Positions 29,478 through 37,109 of a stretch of 37,109 nucleotides of DNA are shown one piece after another. The DNA is from Chromera velia (lineage: Eukaryota; Sar; Chromeraceae). The position numbers were made by a program, and so were the translations under genes. Numbering within the stretch: position 1 is the stretch's first letter; each line of letters opens with the position of its first letter. The notes under the pieces are model-generated. The model was not told the origin of the DNA. It ran no database searches and was given only the letters and a program-made list of their open reading frames with translations. Where the stretch lies: positions 1 to 37,109 of the forward strand of contig JAHBMJ010000158.1 in assembly GCA_018398765.1 (NCBI GenBank), written 5' to 3'.

Positions 29478-29884
29478 CAAGACGAACAGCTAACAAGGGC
29501 GTCTGTACCAGAATTCTTTGACTGAAGCATCCAGAGCACTGGGGGACTGTTTTGTGGAAATAACAAGCCGATCGAGGACTACACGTCCTCCTTTTTCATG
29601 TATCATAGGAAAGATGATCCAATGCATGTGTACTTTGCCGTTTGATCATTAAATTGCATTGAACAAACCTGTTGCAGATATGTATCGATCTAGGTATCGA
29701 TCACATAATTTTTGTATAATGATTCAAATTTGGGTTTTTAACAAGTTTTTGACAAGTTTTTAACTTAAGTTTTTATGGTTGTTCAACATGATTTTGGACT
29801 CTAAACAGTAAAAAAGTTAGTGTCAAAAAATTTTTTTAAAGAAAAACATTTCGTGCTTTCCCTCCTCATTGCTGAAACGCCATC

Positions 29885-30985
29885 ATGATGTCCTGTGGAA
29901 TATCGGCTGGCCCTTTTAGTGGCTCCGATCTCCCCTCTGGCAACGGGGGGGCCACCCTTCCCGAAATAAAAGCACTGTTCGACCAACAGACAGCTTCTCA
30001 GAGGGAGTACTTCGACGGCAGATTTGACATCGTTGCAAAAAAGATTGATAACGTTGACAACTAGATTGGGCAGAATGAGAGAAGGGTTAAGAAATGTAAG
30101 AAGTCAATCGAGAAGATCGAATCTACCGTGCTGAGTCTTCAGCCCTTCGATGAGGAGAAAGACCCCGTCCCTCGCTTACGTGTGGTGCTGGGCCTCTCTC
30201 TCAATGAGGCAAGGAAGTGGCAGCAATTCCAATCCTTCCTCAGAGACTTGCTCACCTTTTCTCTCTCCCTCAATGGCCAAGTGTGCCAGACTGATGAAGT
30301 GATCTCCCGTTCTTCCCGGCTGTATGAGGCTGCGAAATCCATTTTCTGCAGTAAGAACTACAAGTAGGTCTCCAAACTCACTGTCGAATTCAAACGCAAA
30401 AAAGATGCGGAAGAGTTTGACGGTCTGCTAGACGGTCTGTTCAAGGCCTGCGCCCCCGACCGCTCCGTGCAGTACAACGTCCTCTCCCTTGCTCCCACCG
30501 GATCTGTGAAGTGTGTGCTCAGGAAGACGGAGGAAAAAGAGAAAGCCGGCAGAATTTTCTGGGCGCAAAGCACACTTAGCGATGCCGGGGCATCCGCTAA
30601 GGATAAAGAGAGGGTTCAGGCCCTTCTGCTGAAGGAAAGGGTGAGTGAGTCCGCTCAACCGATTCCCAGGGCACCTGCACCACCACTGCAGCAGTACCTA
30701 TTCCCTCCTATGCCACCCCAACAAAATTTGGCCGCCGACTCTCACATGATGGGCTCGCCACTGGCAGCTGCGGTCGCGCAGTAGAATGCGGTGGCAGCCG
30801 TGGTGCCGCAAACCTCGAGCGCTGCTGCGTTAAACTTTGCAATGCATGCCCAACAGCAATAACAGCAAGCCAGACAGCTCCCGCAGCCGTCTCATGAGGG
30901 TGGTATGGTTTTCAAGACCCCGGTGCAAGTGAGACCCGAGTTGGGAAACGGAGACGGAGGTGCTGCCCCCGGCTTCAGTCATTAG
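29885..30985 (+). pseudogene. LINE ORF1 with in-frame stops
   Basis: A single frame of 367 codons runs from ATG 29885 to TAG 30983-30985. It is broken by TAG at 30062 and 30365, TAG at 30782 and TAA at 30860, with no frameshift. It contains a charged, possibly coiled N-terminus (LPEIKALFDQQTASQREYFD), a middle part with [20 protein letters not shown] that may be RRM-like, and a Pro/Gln-rich tail. ORF1 proteins bind the element RNA; here that role is inferred from position only. Confidence 0.7.
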
Positions 30986-31023
30986 TTTCGGATGGAGATG
31001 GGAAGAGTTGGGGGGAAGGGCGT

Positions 31024-34000
31024 TTGGTTGGGAGTCCTCCTTCTCCCTCTAAACCGACTGGACTCCCATGGCTGAAAAGGAAATTGTTAGGTCTCCTGGA
31101 AGAGAGGGAGGCTCTCAGAAAGGAGATGTGTGATCTGCGTGCCTGGTTGTCTTCTGTCTCTGGCAATGAGTTGTGTTCTCCCCCGGGCACCGCACCTTAC
31201 GATGTCTTTCTTGATTCATTAAAATGGTGTGACATGAAATTCGATCTTCGTAGAAAAGGGCACTCAGCCCCTGTCTCTCCCCCTCCCTTTGTCTTTCATG
31301 GCAATCGTTTTGATGTTCTGTCGGAGTGCGCAACGGACGAAGGATCTGTGAGCGGCGGCGAGCTTGATGCCTTTGCAGGCAAGTCAGACTGTTCTTCTCC
31401 TCTATTTAATTCTTCTCCGTCCCTTCATACCCCTGATGTTGATTCTCTTTCATGTTCGCCTTCCCTTTGCAGTCAGGCACCTTCTCCTTCCGGTGAGGGC
31501 TTGTCTGTTCTATCTTTTGTATTTGATGTGTTTTTTGTTTCGAAGGAGAGGTCGGTTAGGAAGCGTCGCAGGGGGAAAGAGAAAAAGCGCAGGAGAGGCA
31601 ACCGTAAGCATGGCACGTCACAGCAGCCGGGTGAAGCGGGGGAGCCTGCCAGCCCAGAGCCGGAGTGGGAGATCGTGCGGGTGCTTCGTACTCGCACAAA
31701 CGGGGAAGGGGGGGGAAGGGAATACCTGGTTGACTGGGGCAGGAATTTCTCTCATACGTAGGAGCCGGCAGCAAACCTAAATCACTGCGAAGAGCTGCGA
31801 AGGGAGTTTTGGAAAGAGTGGTGGAAAGAAAAAAAGAAAGAGATGGCAGCCGCGGCTAGAGTGAGGGATGCCTTGGTCCGTTTTTTGTTGTTGAATGTGA
31901 ATGGGGTGAGAAGTAAAGAAGACAACGGTTCCCTTTCCCGTTGGCTGGCCGAAAAAGATCCCGACCTAGCCATCTTCACAGAAGCAATAGACGTAACGAG
32001 GGACATCTCTTGTGGGGGGTGGAAAGGCAAAAACTTCAGCCACCACGAGTGGTACCGGCAGCAACTAGGTACGCGCAGAGCAGCCCATGATAGGGATGGC
32101 AGGAGTAGGGGTGTTTGTGTGCTTGTAAAAGAGGAACGGTGGAGCGAGCTAAAACCCAAAATCTCCCTTGTGGGCCCGAGTCTAGTTGAAATGAAGATTA
32201 CTGTGGGTGGGCGCAGAGTGCATGTATTTGGTCTTTACCTTCCCGGGTCCTGGTCCGATCACAGGGACAGTAAGGTCCCTGACCTCTTGAAGGATGTATT
32301 TGGGGGGGTCCCTCTTGAGGCAAACAGGGTGGTAATGGGGGATTTCAATGCGCACTCGGGCAGCCTTATCCCCGAAAATCTTTTGTGGTCCCGTGCAGAT
32401 CTCCTCCTCCCGCCGAGGGATTCTGGGGGGGTTGATGGGAGGGGAAAAAATGATGAGGGCTCGGAGGAGCTTGACAGACCCTCGTTTGTCCGCACGTCTC
32501 AGTACAGCAAAGACGTTGACCGCAGTGGGAGGGACTTTATTCATATTTGTAGTGATACGAATCTTGTTCCTTTGAACGGACTGACGAGAGAAGCAGGGGG
32601 AGAGTCCTTTGTTTTTCCTGGTGAGTGCACCCACTATTCCAGACAGAGCAGCATGTCTACGCCCACTTCCCTCATTGACTACGTACTTACTGATCTATCT
32701 ACCATACAGAGGGTTTCTGATTAGGAGGTTGACTTTGATGGTATTGCCTCCCCCGACCATGCGACCGTTTCCTTCTCCTTCTCCCCTCCCTTGGCCGAAC
32801 CCAAATTTGAAGATGCTCTCCCACCCCACCAAAACCTCTCTGATTGTCCTTCCCTTTTCTGTTCAAGCCGTACAGCCCCGGTCTCTGATGAAGAAATCGC
32901 GCCGCTTGCAGCAGCGGTGAGATCGTTTGCTGAGGATCGATGGCCTTGCTTGTGGGCTTATCATGAGCAGATCGAACCATTCGAGGAGCCACCTGCTCCT
33001 CCGCCTCCCCCAGTGTCCCCGTATCCCCAACCAGGGCTGACTTCGGAGGGCGGTGACGATCGCGCGTGTCTGCACAGGTTAGTTGAGGAATGGGTGCGTG
33101 TGCTGGTAGGGCCGATCAAGCAGACAGGGGACAAGGGGCCTGGCCCAGAAGGTAGTTGATCAAAGAGAGAGGCATGGTTTGATTCGGAATGTAAAGCTTT
33201 ACAGAAAGAGGTTAGAGAAGCAGACGAGAGATGGAAGCTAGTAAAAGATGGGAATGGAAGGGGAATAGAGTTTGATAGACTGCAGAGGCTTCTCCAGGTC
33301 CGTCGTACTCTGTTCAAAAGAAAGAGAGTTGCGTGGGAGAGAGCACAAGCCCGGAGGGTATAAGAAGAGTTGTTAAAAGACCTGCTTGCTATCTGGAGGA
33401 GAAAAAAAAAAGCTGTCTCAGCTGGGGGAGCTTCCCATCCTTCTCTACATGAGTTTTTGAATCATTGGGCGGGGGTGTTTGAAGACAAGACTGAAGAGCC
33501 TCTCCCTTCCGCCCTCCCACCTGCCCCTCCTCCTTTCCACCCTTCTATTTTGCCCTTCTCTTTCCATCAAATCTCCTCTGCTCTAAAGAAAATGAATAGA
33601 AAGAAAGCCTCCGGCCTTGAAGGATTCTCCCCCGCTCAGCTTGACCTTTGTTTTGCACACTCGGCGCTCTCTCGTTGTTTACTTTTTGTTTTGTTTAATT
33701 GTATGTATATCTTTGCTTGCTGGCCTCCCTCCTGGAATGTGCTGCATATCTGCCCTGTCCCTAAAGGCCCTGCCTCTCCCTCTTCCAATGAATGGAGGCC
33801 TATTCACGTTGTTAACCCTTTCGTAAAACTTTTTGGTTTGCTGATGGACGGCCGTGTGCGCTCTCAAGTTGAGTTTGACGTCAGGCAGTTAGGTTTCAGA
33901 TAAGGGGTGGGTACGAGGGAAGGGGTAGGCGCGCTTGTCTCTGCCATTCTTTCCTCTAAAAAAAAAAAGAAAGCTCTGCTGGCAGGCTTTGTTGACTTCT

Positions 34001-34578
34001 CCAAAGCTTTCGACACTGTGCCGAGAGGTAAGCTAATTCAAAAACTGAGGAGAGAAGGTGTGTATGAGGCAGATGTGTGTATGATATGTGAAATGTACAG
34101 GAAGGTCTGGGGAAAGGTAGACGGGGACTCTTTGCATTTTTGGAAGGGCGATGGGGTAAAGCAAGGTGATGCTCTCTCTCCCATTCTCTTTCTTATCTAT
34201 ATCAATGACCTTCCCCGTATGTGTTCAGTTAGTAAGAACGAGGGGGCTGTAGACAGAGAAGCAGAGGGAGCAGGATGGTCAGACAGCAAAATGGGGAAAG
34301 GCAGCGTCGAGGAGCCTGAGAGAGAGCCTGAACCTGTCCTTCTTGACAACTGCATCTTAGGCAGTCTGGGGTATGTGGATGATCTCTGTTTCTTTGCTCA
34401 TTCCGTCTCAGATCTGCAAAAGAAGTTCTCAGCCTTGGAAGGGTATTGCAAGGAATGGGGATTGACTATGAACTTAAAGAAGACGAAAATCTTGCGTCTG
34501 TCTGCTTTGGCTCTGGGGCAGTCTGCAGGTAAAGTCATGTATGGTGGGAGGGAAGTTGAATATCAATTTACGTGCTGA
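31024..34578 (+). pseudogene. LINE ORF2: endonuclease and reverse transcriptase, with in-frame stops
   Basis: One continuous frame of about 1185 codons is interrupted by TAG 31759, TAG 32722, TGA 33157, TAA 33361 and TAA 33901, and ends at TGA 34576. The APE-type endonuclease spans about 31880-32790: FLLLNVNGVRSK, IFTEAID, VFGLYLP, VMGDFNAHSG, SLIDYVLTD and, after the stop, SPDHATVSF. The reverse transcriptase spans about 33490-34530: KKASGLEGFSPAQL, WRPIHVVNPFVKLF, LAGFVDFSKAFDTVPR, GVKQGDALSPILFLIYINDL and LGYVDDLCFFAHS (catalytic YVDD). The thumb and any C-terminal domain are cut short just before the gap. Confidence 0.85.
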
Positions 34579-34603
34579 ACGGTGCCGAAACGAGAAGGTC
34601 TTA

Positions 34604-34623
34604 NNNNNNGGGGGGGGGGGGGG
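34604..34623. other. Assembly gap (6 N) followed by 14 G
   Basis: N at 34604-34609 and G at 34610-34623 replace unknown sequence at the 3' part of LINE ORF2. Confidence 0.97.
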
Positions 34624-34800
34624 TCTTGCATGCCATTGGCACTCAAATGAATTTTTACATGGCCCCTCATGATGACGTCTTATTTGTGATTTAAAATCTC
34701 TAGTAGATAAAAGTTTTAGAAAATCTGGATTCTACATAGTTTTAAGTTTTACATAGTTTTACTCTGATCTGCTCTAATCATTTCATAGATGGGAAGCGCT

Positions 34801-34826
34801 TGATGATGATGATGATGATGATGATT
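34801..34826 (+). repeat. GATGAT microsatellite at LINE 3' end
   Basis: Eight GAT units follow the 3' non-coding region of the LINE. A similar run occurs at about 717-734. Confidence 0.85.
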
Positions 34827-34849
34827 AAAATTGATGAACTTTTATAGGT

Positions 34850-35270
34850 GAGTCTGCTAAGACTCTGCGGCTAAATCTTAGAATAGGTGCGGTCGTACAA
34901 GATATTAGTTAGTGCCTTAAGAAAAAAAAATCGTGCACGCGGAATGCACACGCGGAAGCACAAGGCTGCGCATATCGGCGTGCATCGCGACGGCGAGATA
35001 GCGAGGAGACAGTAAGTACTGTATAAAGCATAGAAGAGAATAGAAGAATAATATAGAAATAAGATGAAAGAATAAAAAAAAAAAAAAAACTTTTCATACC
35101 TTAAACCGTTGGTGATGAAGGGAGTGGTGAAAAGAAGGAAAGATATAAGATAAAGAGATGATTGGGTAGGAAGAAACAGAAATGTAGATCAGAGATAAAG
35201 ATGACAGAATATTTTGTCACAGTACTTTAAGATTTTCTGTCTTATGTTCTTTTTTTGGTTCCAAGGGCCT
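34850..35270. other. No gene seen; AATAAA plus poly-A at 35072-35090
   Basis: The sequence is AT-rich. A run of 17 A follows AAGAAT at about 35072-35090, as at the end of a retroposed transcript. No coding region is recognisable before it, so the origin is unknown. Confidence 0.4.
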
Positions 35271-35271
35271 T

Positions 35272-35838
35272 TTGTCGTGCCGCTCCTATTCTAAGATTCA
35301 GCTGACTCTCCTAAGTTGTGCCCGCGCTACATCCCGCAGCCAGCAGGTCCGGTCGCGCCATGGCATGCGGGCTAAAGTGCATGCTATCCGTCCCAATTCT
35401 GTCATGTTTTTTCTTAACTGTGTGAGAGCAGGCATTCCGATATGCGTGAGAGAGAGTGAAAGAAGTGAAACTTTTGTACAAGCATCTCTTATCCCCGTAG
35501 GCCCCAGATTAGGAAAGTCAGATAGAGAAGTGGTTAAAAGAAGAGAGAAAACAATAGTAGCACGAGATGACCCAGGCCTTGCATAGGTATAGAAGAGATT
35601 TGCTCCTTTAGCAGTAGTTAGAAACAGGAAAAGCGAGACTAAGGTCTTGCATAGGGGGTCCCGCCAGGGGCTCTCCGCATGGCTGACAGCTATGCCCTCT
35701 TTACACTGGACCACCATTGTTCCCATATTGTTCTTTGTCGCACCCCGTCTTTGGTTGGGTTTGGACCTTCCAAAGATTCAAAGAAACCCAATCTGTGCGT
35801 GCGGCGATCTGCTGGACCTAGCGAGACACTATGCATAA
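35272..35838 (+). pseudogene. Unassigned coding-like fragment with two internal TAG stops
   Basis: One frame is open for about 105 codons, has two TAG codons close together near 35584-35592, and then reopens to 35838. Composition is protein-like (MRAKVHAIRPNSVMFFLNCV), but I recognise no family. It lies downstream of the LINE and may be part of another decayed element. It could equally be chance. Confidence 0.3.
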
Positions 35839-36109
35839 AGATGTGCGATGGGGGAGAGGATTTGGTGGAGGCTAAACCGGTCAAGGACGCATTCTACAAT
35901 ATTTTATCGAGGGACCCGGTGCGTCATACCTACGTGCGTTTGCACAGCTTGGCCTTTCCACCCCGAACAGATTGGTCGAAGAAAACCAGAAGAGACCAGA
36001 CTTCCTATCAGGAATGCTATTAGGGGACAGCTATCTTGGAGACGTGTCCATCACTCATCCCATGTCTGTGGACATGCTGTCTAAACCTTCAGAATGACTC
36101 CCTGCGCTA

Positions 36110-36181
36110 ACCCCAGGTAGCCTTGACGGGCCGCCTGGGGTCTCATGTATGACCTTCCTCAGGTGGTCCTTACGGACCGCC
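36110..36181. repeat. Two related hairpins (CCCCAGG ... CCTGGGG family)
   Basis: ACCCCAGG at 36110-36117 pairs with CCTGGGGT at 36134-36141. A second copy of the 30-base unit at about 36157-36186 (24 of 30 bases alike) contains GGTGGTCC and GGACCGCC around a four-base loop. Both centre on CCTT(G)ACGG. Confidence 0.7.
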
Positions 36182-36404
36182 TGCGGCACCCCAGGCAGTC
36201 AGGAGGTCTTTCTGTATTCTCTCTATAGGGGGTTTCGGACTCCACATCGATAATGTTGGTATCCTAATCATGACAAGGACTTGCATTCTCCTTTCCCAGA
36301 ATTGGTGTCTCACCTCCCTCCATTTTCTGTCTCTTTGCCGGAGGCTTGCCTGTAAATCCGAAGGCTTGCAACCTACTCTGCTGCATTGCAGTTAGCTAGG
36401 CAGG

Positions 36405-36535
36405 CAGCAAGCGGGAAGGCCGAGTGCGGAATTATCAATCAGTGCAGTCAGCAAGTGGGAAAGCCGAGTGCAGAATTATCAATCAGTGTAGTCAATAAGT
36501 GGGAAGGCCAAGTATGAAATCAATCAGTGAGTTAA
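36405..36535 (+). repeat. 44-bp minisatellite, three copies
   Basis: Copies at 36405-36448 and 36449-36492 are close to identical, beginning CAGCAAG(C/T)GGGAA. The third, 36493 to about 36535, is degenerate. Confidence 0.88.
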
Positions 36536-36816
36536 TCAATAGATGTACAATGATGTGCAATGATATACATCTCCAGTAACAAAAGTAAGAAGAGACGAAA
36601 GTTGAAAGCAACCGTCAACTTAATGTGTATCCACTGATATCTATCGCTGATCGCGACCGCCGAACCAAAAGTTGCTGCCGGTCTGCATGACCCGGTCGGA
36701 CGTTTATACGTAGCATGCACATATAGATCGCGAGGTCGCATCGGCGCGTCCCTCGTGCGAACCCGGGTCGGGCACGTGTATCGTGGTTCATGACGACAAG
36801 GTCGGTACCGACCTTC

Positions 36817-36848
36817 GCCCCAGGCAACTCTCAACAACTGCCTGGGGC
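36817..36848. repeat. Perfect hairpin GCCCCAGGCA / TGCCTGGGGC
   Basis: Ten-base arms at 36817-36826 and 36839-36848 enclose a 12-base loop. A third partial copy, CTCCAGGCAGCTC, follows at 36852, then TATATAA. The stem sequence matches the hairpins at 36110-36181. Confidence 0.85.
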
Positions 36849-36869
36849 TTCGCTCCAGGCAGCTCTATA

Positions 36870-36893
36870 TAAACTTAGGCCTAAACTTAGGCA
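36870..36893 (+). repeat. Short direct repeat TAAACTTAGGC
   Basis: Two 12-base copies lie side by side at 36870-36881 and 36882-36893. A further CTAAACTTAAG follows. Confidence 0.8.
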
Positions 36894-37014
36894 AAACCAC
36901 CCTAAACTTAAGTTTTTCAATAAAAAATTAAATTTTTGGTGTTTTAAAAGAGATTTTTGGAGCTTAATTTGCTATAAAAGCTTAAAAAACGCTAAAATAG
37001 GGTTGAATGGCTAA

Positions 37015-37041
37015 GGTTAGGGTAGGTTAGGGTAGGTTTAG
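37015..37041 (+). repeat. Short telomere-like repeat
   Basis: Two and a half copies of the ten-base unit GGTTAGGGTA resemble TTTAGGG-type telomere sequence. This is too short to call a telomere. Confidence 0.6.
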
Positions 37042-37109
37042 ATGAGTTTAAAACCCATTTGCTACGTAAGGTTTAGAATTAGTTTGGAAACCATGGTCAT
37101 ACCAGACTC

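Larger units (their letters stand above)
29885..34830 (+). mobile_element. Non-LTR retrotransposon (LINE), decayed, APE-type
   Basis: ORF1 (29885-30985) is followed by ORF2 in another frame (about 31024-34578) with an apurinic-type endonuclease and a reverse transcriptase. The 3' region 34624-34800 is non-coding and ends in a GATGAT microsatellite at about 34801-34826, a tail typical of some LINEs. The 5' boundary is not visible; 29478-29884 may be 5' UTR. A six-N gap at 34604-34609 follows the reverse transcriptase palm. Several in-frame stops make this copy inactive unless they are read through. Confidence 0.88.

Noticed and set aside
29885-34578. Ciliate-like genetic code (TAG/TAA = Gln) for the organism
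   Set aside because: The uS8 gene ends at TAG exactly where the family ends, and the 4346-codon ligase has no internal TAG or TAA. One internal LINE stop is TGA. Decay of the element fits better.
36700-36790. Possible tRNA gene (TGCGAACCCGGG looks like a T-arm)
   Set aside because: No acceptor stem, D-arm or anticodon arm can be paired around it.
37015-37041. A true telomere at the window end
   Set aside because: Only two and a half irregular units, followed by ordinary AT-rich sequence.

Overview
The window is nuclear DNA of a unicellular eukaryote. It holds two spliced genes with GT-AG introns, long Ser/Pro/Glu/Lys-rich coding tracts, many microsatellites inside introns, and decayed transposable elements. 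The combination would suit an alga or alveolate, for example a chromerid such as Chromera velia. That placement is inference only; nothing here fixes the species.

Positions 5799-24331 on the minus strand carry one giant gene that I could splice end to end. It has 18 exons, 17 introns, 13041 coding bases and 4346 residues, and every intron phase agrees. It is a HECT E3 ubiquitin ligase of the UPL3/TRIP12/Ufd4 type. It runs from a disordered N-terminus through an armadillo-like region, acidic and low-complexity tracts and the conserved block before HECT, to a C-terminal HECT domain with catalytic Cys 4313. Head to head with it, after about 0.9 kb, a small plus-strand gene (25221-27404, 3 exons, 129 residues) encodes a bacterial-type ribosomal protein uS8, most likely the mitochondrial one.

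From about 27.4 kb the sequence turns AT-rich and is dominated by mobile DNA. Positions 27784-29477 are a DNA transposon with ~250-bp terminal inverted repeats and a 5'-truncated transposase remnant. From ~29.88 to ~34.83 kb lies a non-LTR retrotransposon (ORF1, then ORF2 with APE-type endonuclease and reverse transcriptase). Its frames are intact apart from stop codons, nearly all of which could derive from Gln/Arg codons by C-to-T change. The last 2 kb hold unassigned coding-like fragments, a 44-bp minisatellite, a family of CCCCAGG/CCTGGGG hairpins and a short telomere-like repeat.

Positions 1-5700 contain no gene I can support. They hold large CT and GT microsatellites, a diverged duplication flanking the GT array, AT-rich hairpin repeats and a perfect 138-bp tandem duplication downstream of the ligase gene. 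Two assembly gaps (18425-18459 and 34604-34609) are each followed by exactly 14 G, which looks like an assembly artefact.

I found no evidence for a wholly new multi-gene system. The most interesting points are the ligase architecture (a ~290-residue insertion inside one armadillo repeat), the unusual splice-site consensus, an intron with complementary repeats at both ends, and the stop-codon pattern in the retrotransposon.
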